The notes: generated by a model not told the origin, from the letters alone. Counted from the first letter of the stretch, positions 23,185 through 32,138 are shown. The stretch: DNA of 40,138 bases from Candidatus Hydrogenedentota bacterium (GCA_020849535.1 JADLGB010000296.1:1-40138); one strand, 5' to 3'. Numbers and translations: made by a program.

Positions 23185-24840
23185 ATGAGTGAAAACCGCG
23201 CCGAGAGTTTTCTGCGTCTCATCCGCCGCGCACGGCGGGGACGGTTGAAGATCTATCTCGGCTACAGCGCCGGCGTTGGCAAGACCTACGAAATGCTGCA
23301 GGAGGGCCACCGCCTCAAGAACGAAGGCGTGGACATCGTAGTGGGTCTGGTCGAGACGCATGGACGGCAAGAAACCGAGGCGCTGCTCGCGGGCCTCGAC
23401 ATCATTCCGCGCCGGCGCCTCAGCTACCGCGGCATCGAGATCGAAGAGATGGACCTCGATGCCGTGCTGCGGCGGAGACCGACGGTGGCACTGGTGGATG
23501 AGCTCGCCCATACCAACGTCCCCGGCAGCAAGAACGCGAAACGCTACCAGGACATCGAGGAGATCCTCGCCGCGGGCATTCACGTGATCACCACGCTGAA
23601 CGTCCAACATGTCGAAAGTCTCTACGATACGGTCGAGCGCTTCTCGGGCGTAAAGGTCCGCGAGCGCGTGCCCGACAAGGTAGTCTTGGACGCGGATCAG
23701 ATCGTGAACGTCGATCTCACCACCGAGGACCTCCGGGAGCGCCTGAAGGTGGGAAAGGTCTACACGCGTGAGCGCATCGATACGGCCCTGGATGGGTTCT
23801 TCAAGGAGGCCAATCTCGAGCAACTGCGGGAATTGACGCTGCGGGAAATCGCCTCGCAGATTGATTCGCGCCGGCGCGACGCCGCCGAGGGCGAGACCAC
23901 GTCCAGTCTCGATCAGGTCATGGTGTGCCTCAGCTCGCGCGGGCCCAATACGGAGATGTTGTTGCGCTATGCGTCACGGCTCGCGGGCCGGCTGAACCGG
24001 AACTGGTACGCCGTGTACGTGCAGACTTCTTCCGAGGCGCCGACGCAGATCGACGCGGAAACGCAGCGGCTGTTGACCAATAACCTCAGCCTGGCGCGGC
24101 AGCTTGGCGCGACGGTGTTCACGTATCGAGGCGACGACGTCGTCAAAACGATCTTGCAGTTTGCGAAGGAGTACCGCGTGGGCCACATCGTGGTGGGGGC
24201 GCCGGCTCAGCCCGCGTCGTTCTGGAGCCGGTTGAGCGGCCGCCGCTCGATCATCGAGCGCCTTGTGTCGGAGTGCGACGGCGCTACCGTGGTCGTGCTG
24301 GACACAAAGTCGCGTCGCGAGGCTCCTCCACAGGCGGAGCCCGCCCCAGCACCTGCCCCTGCCACCAGCGCCCCCCGCGCCGAATCGCTGCTGAGTCTCA
24401 TCGCCGAGAATCGCATCCTCTGCTGGAAGGAGGAGCTTTCGAAAGAAGACGCGCTGCGACAACTTGTGTCAGCCTGCTTCGGACGGCGGGAAGCCGCGCT
24501 CTCCCGCGAGGCATGGAAGGCGGTCATGGAAAGGGAAAAGCAGGGGTCCACTTTCCTCAGCGAAGACATCGCAATCCCACACGCACGCGTTCAAGGATTG
24601 TCGAGTCCGCGCATGAGCGTTGGGATCGCGAAACACGGGATCCTGGATTCCACGACCGGCCACCGCGCCGCGATGGTGATCTTGTATGTGTCGCCCTTGC
24701 ACGAGCCCGACCGGCACCTGCGCATCATGGCGCGCATCGGCACGCTCGCCCGGAATGAACTGGTCCACACGAAACTGAAGAACGCCCGCAAGCCGCGCGA
24801 GGTCTACCGGATCATGCAAGAGTGGGAAGAGTCCGTTTGA
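23185..24840 (+). CDS. Kinase-less KdpD N-domain fused to USP and PTS EIIA (EIIA-Ntr-like) domains
   Basis: The 551-aa protein has the KdpD sensor domain (about residues 18-225) with Walker A GYSAGVGKT (26-34) and the DELAHTNVPGS motif around D105. A universal-stress-protein domain (about 245-375) and a proline-alanine-rich linker follow. The C-terminal domain (about 400-551) fits a PTS EIIA type-2 fold, with the phosphohistidine site IAIPHARVQ at H466. There are no membrane helices, HisKA or HATPase domain, so it cannot be a classical KdpD kinase. In E. coli the EIIA-Ntr protein binds KdpD and alters its activity, so fusion of the two suggests a built-in version of that contact. It directly follows kdpC and is probably the operon's own signalling module. 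Truncated KdpD proteins without kinase are known in cyanobacteria. Confidence 0.9.
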   Translation: MSENRAESFLRLIRRARRGRLKIYLGYSAGVGKTYEMLQEGHRLKNEGVDIVVGLVETHGRQETEALLAGLDIIPRRRLSYRGIEIEEMDLDAVLRRRPTVALVDELAHTNVPGSKNAKRYQDIEEILAAGIHVITTLNVQHVESLYDTVERFSGVKVRERVPDKVVLDADQIVNVDLTTEDLRERLKVGKVYTRERIDTALDGFFKEANLEQLRELTLREIASQIDSRRRDAAEGETTSSLDQVMVCLSSRGPNTEMLLRYASRLAGRLNRNWYAVYVQTSSEAPTQIDAETQRLLTNNLSLARQLGATVFTYRGDDVVKTILQFAKEYRVGHIVVGAPAQPASFWSRLSGRRSIIERLVSECDGATVVVLDTKSRREAPPQAEPAPAPAPATSAPRAESLLSLIAENRILCWKEELSKEDALRQLVSACFGRREAALSREAWKAVMEREKQGSTFLSEDIAIPHARVQGLSSPRMSVGIAKHGILDSTTGHRAAMVILYVSPLHEPDRHLRIMARIGTLARNELVHTKLKNARKPREVYRIMQEWEESV

Positions 24841-24899
24841 GGCCGGGCGGTTCTCTCAGGAGTCCTTCGCCGTTGCGTGAGCGGAAGCCAGAATCGCCT

Positions 24900-26180
24900 T
24901 CACCCCTTCACCAAGTTGTCGTTGCCGTCACTTGAGCGCACGAAGAGGTAGCGTCTCTTGCCGCTGGCGCGCAAGGCCTCGCCGACCTTCGCTTCGTCGA
25001 GCAGCGCTGGGGACCACGTTCGGCGTGGCGGATCCTTTGCCATGATGCGCGGTTCATGCGTGCGCAGCGCGATGTCCGCGAGTTCGTATCCGTGCTTGAT
25101 CAGCACCCAACATTCATTCGGCGTGAAGAGATCGAGGTCGGTGCGCACCGTGGCGATGGTGAACTTGGCCAACTTCTTCGAGTAGCCGTAACGGGCGTTC
25201 TCGTCGTATCGCCGCGTGGCGCTCTCGATGCCCCAGTACGTGCCGTTGAAGGTATCCGGCTGATGTTCCTCGTTCCGCTCGTAGATATCGATCAGCCACC
25301 GCTTCCGCACGGCTCCGATTTGGTTCGTCAGAACGCTTGAGTAGCGCAGCAGCGTGGCCGGCCCCCAAGGCGCCTTCGGCTTCATGGGCGCGCCGCCATC
25401 GGACACCAGGATCGTCTTGTGAGACTTCCACACGGGCTCAAGGCCCAGGTTGTCGTACACCCCGCCATCGCTCAAACCAACGCCTTCGCGCCAGGAGTTG
25501 AGGTCATCGTCGGGTGGCGTGCCGTCGTGCTTGCGATAGTCCGCCGCCGGGATTCCCGTAGGCATCGGAAGAAACGCCGGAGGAAAGCACGATGACGCGG
25601 CGACCGCCTTGGCCACGGTCCAGCTTGCGGGCGGCGGGCTGACGTATCCGGAGATGTAATCGCCGACACGCGTCTTGCTGGAAACCCAACTGTTTCCAAA
25701 CACGAGGTTGGTCGCGCAGAAGACGAAGTTTGGGCGCTCCGGGAGGTCGGACAAGCTCATGCCCCGGGTAATCGCCTCATAGTGCTTGGCAAGCGACTCG
25801 GGCCCCACGCCCTTCTTCCAGAATTTCGCTTGGCGAAGGACAGGCCCCGTCCGGATGTTCTGTTTCACGACCGGCAGGAATCCCTCAACCACCTTCGCCC
25901 ACCAATCGGGATACACGCCGTCGACCGGCTCGTAACCATCCTTGATCAGCCGGGCAAGATACGCGCCCAGGATGCTGCCGCCGGAGACGCAACTGAACGT
26001 GTCCACCTTGGACAAGACACCCAGTTCGTTGAGGCGTGACAAGCCTCCGAGATGAAAGAGCGCGGCGCGGTAGCCGCCGCCCGAAAGACACAACGCGAGG
26101 CCGCTCCGTAGTTTTGGGGAGCGTGGTCCAGAAGCGGGGTCGTGCTCTACGTCACGTTTGGACTCAAAGTAGTCTGGCAT
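24900..26180 (-). CDS. Patatin-like phospholipase
   Basis: The 426-aa protein has the patatin oxyanion segment SGGGYRAALFHLGGL (33-47), the nucleophile S66 in CVSGGS and the catalytic Asp D238 in LSDGGVYDN. The nucleophile motif is C-x-S-x-G rather than G-x-S-x-G, a small departure from the canonical pattern. No signal peptide is seen, so it is probably intracellular. AAGGA lies before the ATG at 26180. It lies 44 bp downstream of the protease gene in a three-gene minus-strand cluster. Patatin-like enzymes are phospholipases, and several are effectors in bacterial conflict systems; here such a role is inference. Confidence 0.9.
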   Translation of the reverse strand: MPDYFESKRDVEHDPASGPRSPKLRSGLALCLSGGGYRAALFHLGGLSRLNELGVLSKVDTFSCVSGGSILGAYLARLIKDGYEPVDGVYPDWWAKVVEGFLPVVKQNIRTGPVLRQAKFWKKGVGPESLAKHYEAITRGMSLSDLPERPNFVFCATNLVFGNSWVSSKTRVGDYISGYVSPPPASWTVAKAVAASSCFPPAFLPMPTGIPAADYRKHDGTPPDDDLNSWREGVGLSDGGVYDNLGLEPVWKSHKTILVSDGGAPMKPKAPWGPATLLRYSSVLTNQIGAVRKRWLIDIYERNEEHQPDTFNGTYWGIESATRRYDENARYGYSKKLAKFTIATVRTDLDLFTPNECWVLIKHGYELADIALRTHEPRIMAKDPPRRTWSPALLDEAKVGEALRASGKRRYLFVRSSDGNDNLVKG

Positions 26181-26224
26181 GGCGGATTCCTTGTCGTTGA
26201 GAATCCCTGGTCAATCGCGACTTC

Positions 26225-26872
26225 TCATACACCATTCCATAGGGTGAGCCCCAAAGCGGCGAGGACCGGCCCGATCGCGGTCGCTTCCGCGAACTCGCCT
26301 TGACCAGTTTCACCTTTTCTGTGGAGCGCGACCGCGGCGCCGGTGCTTTGTTCCATCCAGAGTGCGCCCGAGTCGCCCTGCTGAGAAAGCTCGTAGCCCG
26401 CGGGAAACCCCGGCAAGGGCTCGATGCGAACGGTATCGCCTTGAATTCTCCGGACTATCCCTTCGGTAACCCCGGTGGCAGATCCGGACTTCGTGACCCG
26501 CATGCCGACGGCTGGGAGAGCGGAGCCTCCAATGGATCCCAGCCCCAGAATCTCTGGAACGGCTTCGATACCGGCGCCCAACAAGGCTGCGGCGCAATCC
26601 AGCGCTTCATCTGCCCGGCTCGGGTCCACCGCAGCGATCTTGTTGGCGGGTTTGACCTCGGGCTGATAGATCGCTTCGCCGTCTTGAGGCGGCGCGCCAT
26701 TCCAGCCTGGCGGCCGCACGAGCACGTGATAGCAACTCACCAGCCAGAACTTGCCATCCGCGCTCTTTCCAAAGAAGCCGATTGTCCCCGGCTTGCCCGT
26801 GGTTCCCTGGAAGATGCGGATTCCTGCACGCAACGGCCGGTATTTCAGTATGGCGTTCCGGACTTGCATCAT
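26225..26872 (-). CDS. Trypsin-fold serine protease, no signal peptide
   Basis: The 215-aa protein shows a complete trypsin-like triad in the expected order: H49 (VSCYHVL), D92 (DEALDCA) and S168 in GDSGALW. The segment VGMRVTKSGSATGVTEGIV before the serine is typical of the bacterial S1-like branch. It lacks a signal peptide or obvious domains, so it is predicted to act in the cytoplasm. Its ATG (ATGATG) overlaps the stop of the nuclease gene by 4 bp (ATGA), so translation is probably coupled. Intracellular trypsin-fold proteases recur in bacterial conflict systems, but the substrate here is unknown. Confidence 0.85.
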   Translation of the reverse strand: MMQVRNAILKYRPLRAGIRIFQGTTGKPGTIGFFGKSADGKFWLVSCYHVLVRPPGWNGAPPQDGEAIYQPEVKPANKIAAVDPSRADEALDCAAALLGAGIEAVPEILGLGSIGGSALPAVGMRVTKSGSATGVTEGIVRRIQGDTVRIEPLPGFPAGYELSQQGDSGALWMEQSTGAAVALHRKGETGQGEFAEATAIGPVLAALGLTLWNGV

Positions 26873-27801
26873 TGGCTCGCGAATTCCGGCCAGACCGCAC
26901 TCTCCTCCTTCTCGAGTACCACCTCGAGTTCGGGCTCGTCGACATCCAGGTCTGGCATGAAGTTGAGCCCCGTACGCACTTCTATCAAGTCGATCGATTC
27001 AATGTAGCGCTGGAAATCGTACGCCCGATCGGCCTGCTTGGGATAGCGCTTGTTATCCAACACGAACGCGATGGCGCGCCACTGTCCCGCGTCATCCTTC
27101 GCCACAACGATTTTGTAGAAGTGGGTCGGCACAGCAACCCTGTTCTTCCCGATGACTTTATACGAGATCCAGCCATCCGCCGTCTCGCTATTCTCTTCCT
27201 TTGGATCGTAGAAGATGGGGCCTGTGATGATGTAGGCGTCTCCCCCATCTTCGACAATGTCGCGCGCGCGATCCTCCAACACGCGCCAGATATCGCGATT
27301 GAACCCTTCTCCGACCTGGGGGCACATGTTGGACAAGTAGAAGGATTCATCCGTCCGCTTCTGGCTGTACTTGAAGTCCGCCGCAGGGGCTTGGTGGCCA
27401 CGATCGAAGCCGGACCCCTTGTAATCGGGGAGTTCGGCGCCTACTCCGGGGTCCAGGTCCGGATCGGCCTTGAAGTTGTTCTTACGTTCCGCGTCCCCGC
27501 GGATGTGGTTCTTCCTCACGTGCTCGCAGACCCACAGCGGAATCTTATCGTCGACGGAAAGTTCCAAGGCGTACCCCTCGCGCACGATCATGAGGGTGTC
27601 GCCGGCAGTCTCATCGTCCCGAAGCGGAACGCCAAACAGGCAGAGGTCTTGAAGGCGTTGCTCCTCCTCAAAGGTGATTCCGCTTTCGATCTGGGCCCCA
27701 TTCAAGACGGGACGCACCGCGGTCTGGGTGGCGCACCCACACAGAACAAGGAGGGCCGACAGCAAGGCGAACGGTGTGCTTGATCTCTTGACCAGTCTCA
27801 T
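26869..27801 (-). CDS. DNA/RNA non-specific endonuclease lipoprotein (NucA-like)
   Basis: The 310-aa protein has a lipoprotein signal (LCGC, lipidated Cys23). A beta-beta-alpha-metal nuclease domain follows, with the DRGH motif (D133-H136, catalytic His136) and the metal-binding Asn158 in SNMCPQ. These features mark the NucA/Serratia-type non-specific nucleases, which degrade DNA and RNA with Mg2+. The lipobox places it at the envelope, likely in the periplasm or cell surface. AAGGAG lies 6 bp before the ATG at 27801, and its stop overlaps the protease start by 4 bp. The C-terminal ~60 residues are acidic and outside the known domain. Confidence 0.9.
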   Translation of the reverse strand: MRLVKRSSTPFALLSALLVLCGCATQTAVRPVLNGAQIESGITFEEEQRLQDLCLFGVPLRDDETAGDTLMIVREGYALELSVDDKIPLWVCEHVRKNHIRGDAERKNNFKADPDLDPGVGAELPDYKGSGFDRGHQAPAADFKYSQKRTDESFYLSNMCPQVGEGFNRDIWRVLEDRARDIVEDGGDAYIITGPIFYDPKEENSETADGWISYKVIGKNRVAVPTHFYKIVVAKDDAGQWRAIAFVLDNKRYPKQADRAYDFQRYIESIDLIEVRTGLNFMPDLDVDEPELEVVLEKEESAVWPEFASQ

Positions 27802-28138
27802 GCAGGTCTCCTTTTGAGTGTGGAAAGAACTGTAGTGAACGGCACAACAACGCCCACAACTTCAAGGATGACCACCTGAAAAAGCGTGGAGAGCAGCCAA
27901 GACCTTCACGCGGACCCCCAAGGTCAAAATCTCGAAATTGGCAGCACCACCGCGAGAAGGAATAAGGGGAGTGCCGTGCGCCACCGCATAAGGTCCACTG
28001 ACTTATAGTACCCCGACGCTGTTTGAAGCGCAATACCTCTTACTTGAGAATACCGAGTTCTCGGATGCTGCTTCCCGTGTATTGTCGGACCATCTCCGAG
28101 CTTTTGCCGCTTCTCGCAAAGTCTGGGCTCGGCGAAAA

Positions 28139-28432
28139 GTCCCGATAGGGACGGCAGATAATAGCCCAGCGATTCATCGCTGGGTCCGCGGGACCCCATA
28201 CCTCCCAAGCCCCGGCAGGGGCGAAAGAGTCCAGTTCGGGGTTCTCAGCGCTCTTCCTTCGTCCAGTCCCGAAGGGAAATCAAAAGCAGCAGGTTGCCAC
28301 AAATGAGTCCCGGAGGGACGGCAGAGAAAGCGTGTCTTGCAGGACATCATCCGTGTACCAGTCCACGGACAAGAGCCACATGAAACGCGACGCGCATCCA
28401 CCGACTATAAGCTCTGCCGTCCCTCCGGGACT
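28139..28432. repeat. Cluster of REP-like palindromes TCCCGNAGGGACGGCAGA
   Basis: The motif occurs at 28139-28160, 28306-28327 and inverted at 28411-28432, with a degenerate copy at 28263-28280, and again at 532-553. The palindrome TCCC(G)-N-GGGA has an arm plus a conserved GACGGCAGA tail, as in REP/BIME families. Their usual helper transposases (RAYT) were not seen in the window. Confidence 0.75.
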
Positions 28433-28775
28433 GGTCGGAAGGGAGGTCCGCGAGTAACCCAGGAATGAACTCCTGGGCTATCCTCGGTAGTCCCTCAGGG
28501 ACCTTGTGGGTCCCAATCCGCAAACATCGCAAACAACTTGCGCATTCGATCGGGCGGCAGCGCTCAGGGTTCTTGGTGGGCAACGCCTTGGCGAGGGAGA
28601 AATGCATGTCGCCCCTTCGCGCGAAGAATGGACTTCCCAATAATGGGGATGCGAGGCCTGTGACGGCGAGGTGCGTTCACCGGGAGTCTTGAACGGTACC
28701 TCTCGCAAAGGCGCCAAGACGCCAAGCAATACAGATACTCTGTATGTCCGGGGACACAGGTAACACGCATCTGAA

Positions 28776-29001
28776 GCCCTGATAAGGGCGCGGGCATGTA
28801 GCCACGGGTGGAGCCGAAGGCGGAACCCGTGGATGGATGCGGCACCTCACGATCAAGCCCCAGCGTGGGCGGGGGGAAGTCCAAGCGGCTGAGGCCGGTT
28901 CAATTCAACAGGAGTGCGGAGAAGGTGCGTAAAGAAGCGATATCGGAACCGTGGCGAAGACTCCTGCGCCCCGGGGCTATGCACCAGCGCCCTTGCCAGG
29001 G
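28776..29001. mobile_element. MITE-like element, copy B
   Basis: This is the inverse of the element at 93-378. It starts with GCCCTGATAAGGGCGCGGGCATGTAGCC and ends in CTTGCCAGGGC. It lacks a ~60-bp internal block near the right end that copy A has, so it is a deleted derivative. Shared interior segments around 'gcggctgaggccggttcaattcaacagg' and 'ccgtggcgaagactcctgcg' are plainly homologous. The flanks beyond 29001 also match copy A through the hairpin at 29062-29095. Confidence 0.7.
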
Positions 29002-29061
29002 CATAAGATCGAAGGGGTGCGTGGAAGACGAGGTGGGCCGTCAGGTCGCTCGCATGATCTG

Positions 29062-29100
29062 AGCGCTGTGCTGCCGCGCTTGGAAAGCGAGGCAGTACTA
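29062..29100 (-). repeat. Dispersed hairpin repeat, copy 2 (inverted)
   Basis: The segment from AGCGCTGTGCTGCCGCGC through GAGGCAGTA is the reverse complement of the first 35 bp of the window. It lies 60 bp beyond the right end of element copy B, matching its placement beside copy A. Confidence 0.75.
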
Positions 29101-29470
29101 AGGAGCGTTCCGCTCTCGCGATTCTCCGCGTTCCTCTGCGGACTCTGCGCCTCTGTGTTTGAGTTAATTGAAGACCATGGGCAGGGATGCCCATGCCACC
29201 TCTGCATCTCGTTTCGGAATCGGTGTCATCGGTGAAATCGGTGGATAACTCTCCTTGTTTGGTTGCGGCTCTGCCGCGACGGGCTATTAAACTCCGCCCT
29301 TACAGGCTGAAATCACCCAAGGCGGAGGCTCGGGTGGAAGCGCACGTTTTCCGGTCACTTCACGCCCTTGTGCGGCTGGAGAATTCGGTACTCTCAAGCT
29401 CTTATGTCAGTAGATCTTTCACCAGCTTGGGGAAGTCGAGGAGGGCTGGATGGCGTTCGGCAAAGGCAAA

Positions 29471-29510
29471 GAGCCGGCAGGGATGCCGGCGGTCCTGGTG
29501 GGGCGCTCCC
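29471..29510. repeat. GCCGGCAGGGATGCCGGC dispersed repeat, second copy
   Basis: This matches 15149-15190 over the hairpin and the following 'ggtcctggtggggcgctccc' stretch with several differences. It ends just before the stop codon of ispE and may act as a transcript-end hairpin. Confidence 0.65.
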
Positions 29511-29516
29511 TTGCGG

Positions 29517-30383
29517 TCAGTGATCGAGCGCGAGGGATGTCGTAAAGACGGTGGTGGTGCGGATGCCTGGGAGCGCACCGGCCACTTGCCTCGCTTGCGC
29601 TTCGGAGTCGCAGACGCCGAACACGGTCGGGCCGCTGCCGCTCATGGCCGCGGCTTTGCAGCCTGCGTGCAGGAGGGCCGCTTTGAGTTCGGCGAGTTCG
29701 GGGTGCATGCGGAAGACGGCGGTCTCCATGCGGTTGAAGATGCCGGCGGCGAAATCGCCTTCGCGGATCGCACGGATGGCTTTGCGAAACGATGGCGTAC
29801 GCCCTGCGAAGGGTCTCTCGCTGCTTTTCTCGAGGTGCGGGCTGGTGTAGACGGCCTTCGTGCTCACCGCGAGTTCGGGATGCAGCAGTATGATCCAGGT
29901 CTTTGGTAATGCTGGCAACGCACTCATGATCTCGCCGCGCCCGGTCGCCGCAACCGTGCCGCCCACGAGGCAGTAGGGCACGTCGGCGCCGAGGGTGGCC
30001 GCGATCCGGTGAAGGCGCGCGGCGGGCAGTCGTGTTTCCCACAATTGGTTCAAGGCCCACAACGTGGCCGCGGCGTTGCCGGAACCGCCGGCGAGACCCG
30101 CCGCCAGCGGGATTCGCTTGTCCAGGTAGATGTGGGCGCCCAGCGCGCAGCCCGTGGCCGCTTGCAGGGCGCGCGCGGCCCGCATCACGAGGTTGTCATC
30201 GCCCGCTTGGAGTCCGGGGTTCGTACATTCCATCGAGAGGCCCGACGCGCGTGGTTCAAAATCCAGTTTGTCTGCCAGTGACACCGTCTGAAAGATCGTC
30301 TCGATGTGGTGATAGCCGTCGCGGCGTTTACGCAACACATCGAGGTAGAGGTTGATCTTGGCGTGGGACCGGACGTGCATCAT
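29517..30383 (-). CDS. ispE: 4-diphosphocytidyl-2-C-methyl-D-erythritol kinase
   Basis: The 288-aa enzyme phosphorylates CDP-methylerythritol with ATP in the MEP isoprenoid pathway. GHMP-kinase motifs are present: SHAKINLYLDVL at the N-terminus, the ATP-binding PLAAGLAGGSGNAAA (about 93-107) and the C-terminal MSGSGPTVFG. The length matches the family (280-310 aa). It follows the UbiB/AarF-type gene by 9 bp on the same strand, so they are co-transcribed. A link through isoprenoid/quinone metabolism is plausible. The second ATG of the MMHV start may be used; no strong Shine-Dalgarno choice can be made. Confidence 0.95.
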   Translation of the reverse strand: MMHVRSHAKINLYLDVLRKRRDGYHHIETIFQTVSLADKLDFEPRASGLSMECTNPGLQAGDDNLVMRAARALQAATGCALGAHIYLDKRIPLAAGLAGGSGNAAATLWALNQLWETRLPAARLHRIAATLGADVPYCLVGGTVAATGRGEIMSALPALPKTWIILLHPELAVSTKAVYTSPHLEKSSERPFAGRTPSFRKAIRAIREGDFAAGIFNRMETAVFRMHPELAELKAALLHAGCKAAAMSGSGPTVFGVCDSEAQARQVAGALPGIRTTTVFTTSLALDH

Positions 30384-30392
30384 GGTGAAGCC

Positions 30393-32066
30393 TCAGTAAT
30401 TCCGGGAGCGGAGGATCGAGATGAGCAGCATGATTCCCAGCACGCCCGCGATGGTGAATCCCAGGAACCCGAGCGACTTCGCGCCGAAGTCGGAAGACAG
30501 CAGCAGACTCGAACCCACGATCAGCGAACCCGCGATCACGCTGAACGCGATGCGGTTGCTGGCCCGATCGGTGACGCCCGCGAGGTGATCCAAACCCTCG
30601 TGATCGAGGTGCACGCGCAGGCGTCCCTTGCGCGCGGTGCGAATGAGCTGCTGAATATCCCCCGGGATTTCCTTGCCGATGCGCAATATCGTGCCGAGGG
30701 TTCGCTGCCCTTCCTTGGCCAGGTGCTGTGGCGAGAAGCGCTGCATGACGATGCGCTCGACATACGGGCGCAGAATAGGCGCCATGTCCATGGTGGGGTC
30801 GAGCACTTTCGCCGAGGACTCGATCGTGGCCATGGCCTTGAGCAACATGGAAAAGCGGGGGGCCAACTGCAGCTTGTGGCGCCGCAGGATGTTGGTGACT
30901 TGCTCGAGGGCCTTTCCGACACTGGCGCGGCCCAGGACGGAGCGCGCTTCAAAGGCAATGTACTCGGCCACGTCATGCTCAAGTTCGGCCCGGTCCTCGA
31001 TTTCGCCGGACACCGTGAAGGTCAGTAGCGCTTCGACACAGCGCTGGGAGTCTTCCTCGAACACGGCGCGCAACAGGTCGGCCATGGCGTAGACATCTGT
31101 CGGTTCGAGGTGGCCCACCATGCCGTAGTCGAGGAACGCGATCTGATCGTTGCGCGTCACGAGGATGTTGCCGGGATGCGGGTCCGCGTGGAAGAGATGG
31201 TACTCGAAGATCTGCTTGCACAGCGTATCGGCCCCGTTGGCGGCCACGGTGCGCGGGCTGCAGTTGCGTTCTTCGTAACGGTCCAGCGCATCGACGCGGA
31301 TGCCGTCGATCCAGTCCATCGTGAGGAGGCGCGGGCCGCAGAGATCGAAATCCACGCGCGGCACGAAGACGGAAACCATGCCCGAATAATTCTTCCGAAA
31401 TCGCTGGATGATGTAGGCCTCGACCGTGAAATCCAGTTCGCGCATGATGGATCGCGCGAACTCTTCCACGGTGCCGATGGGGTCCATCCACTCGAGGTCT
31501 TTGACGTGTTCCGCGACCCACTCCGCAACCCCGCGCATGAGGCTGAGGTCCGACTCGATGACGCGGCGGATCCCAGGCCGCTGCACTTTCACGGCCACGT
31601 CGCGGCCCAACTGCGTCTTCGCGCGATACACTTGGCTCAGGGATGCCGCGGCCACGGGCGTGTCGTTGAACTCGGAGAAGAACCGCTCGATGGGACCCTT
31701 CAGCTCCGCTTCGATGATGGGTTTGATCTCCGCGAAAGGAAGCGCAGTCACGTCGTCCTGCAGTCGGCTGAGTTCCGCGCTGATGGCGGGTCCCACGAGG
31801 TCTGGGCGCGTGCTGAGGATCTGGCCAAACTTCACGAAGGTAGGACCCAGCTCCGTGAGCGCCGCACGCATACGCGAGCCCATGGTTTCGGGGACGTCCG
31901 GCGCCTGCTCGATAAGATGCAGGCGGCGCAGCACTTTCGCGGGGACACCCTCGTAGAGCCCCAGCCGCCGGGCGACGTCCGCAAAGCCGTAGCGCACGAG
32001 GACCTGAGCCAATTCGGCCAGGCGGACGGCATCTCCGACGCGTCGTGTCAGGCTTCGGTACTGCAC
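30393..32066 (-). CDS. UbiB/AarF/ABC1 family atypical kinase
   Basis: The 557-aa protein has the family's KxGQ-type motif KFGQILSTRPDLV (near residue 80), the ATP-site segment around VYRAKTQLGRDVAVKVQRP, HADPHPGNIL and LDYGMVG. Two membrane helices near the C-terminus (about 510-555) match UbiB proteins. These ATPase/kinase-like proteins support ubiquinone or other isoprenoid-lipid biosynthesis at the membrane. The protein substrate is not known, if one exists. The start is a GTG at 32066 with AAAGGAA about 11 bp upstream. It lies 9 bp ahead of ispE and 72 bp after the GH36-like gene, on the same strand. Confidence 0.92.
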   Translation of the reverse strand: MQYRSLTRRVGDAVRLAELAQVLVRYGFADVARRLGLYEGVPAKVLRRLHLIEQAPDVPETMGSRMRAALTELGPTFVKFGQILSTRPDLVGPAISAELSRLQDDVTALPFAEIKPIIEAELKGPIERFFSEFNDTPVAAASLSQVYRAKTQLGRDVAVKVQRPGIRRVIESDLSLMRGVAEWVAEHVKDLEWMDPIGTVEEFARSIMRELDFTVEAYIIQRFRKNYSGMVSVFVPRVDFDLCGPRLLTMDWIDGIRVDALDRYEERNCSPRTVAANGADTLCKQIFEYHLFHADPHPGNILVTRNDQIAFLDYGMVGHLEPTDVYAMADLLRAVFEEDSQRCVEALLTFTVSGEIEDRAELEHDVAEYIAFEARSVLGRASVGKALEQVTNILRRHKLQLAPRFSMLLKAMATIESSAKVLDPTMDMAPILRPYVERIVMQRFSPQHLAKEGQRTLGTILRIGKEIPGDIQQLIRTARKGRLRVHLDHEGLDHLAGVTDRASNRIAFSVIAGSLIVGSSLLLSSDFGAKSLGFLGFTIAGVLGIMLLISILRSRNY

Positions 32067-32138
32067 CGGTTACACATTCCTTTCAAGCGCAACTCGTATC
32101 GCGCGGGCGCGAATCTCCAGCCGCCGCGCACCTGGACG

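Larger units (their letters stand above)
27802..29516. other. Long non-coding stretch rich in dispersed repeats
   Basis: About 1.7 kb without a convincing gene. It includes a REP-like cluster (28139-28432), a MITE-like copy (28776-29001), a hairpin copy (29062-29100), a stretch resembling 'cgcaaaggcgccaagacgcc' near 28703-28725, a common low-complexity tract near 29117-29160 and a GCCGGCAGGG repeat (29471-29510). Frames inside it are short, repeat-derived and lack ribosome-binding sites. Confidence 0.7.
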
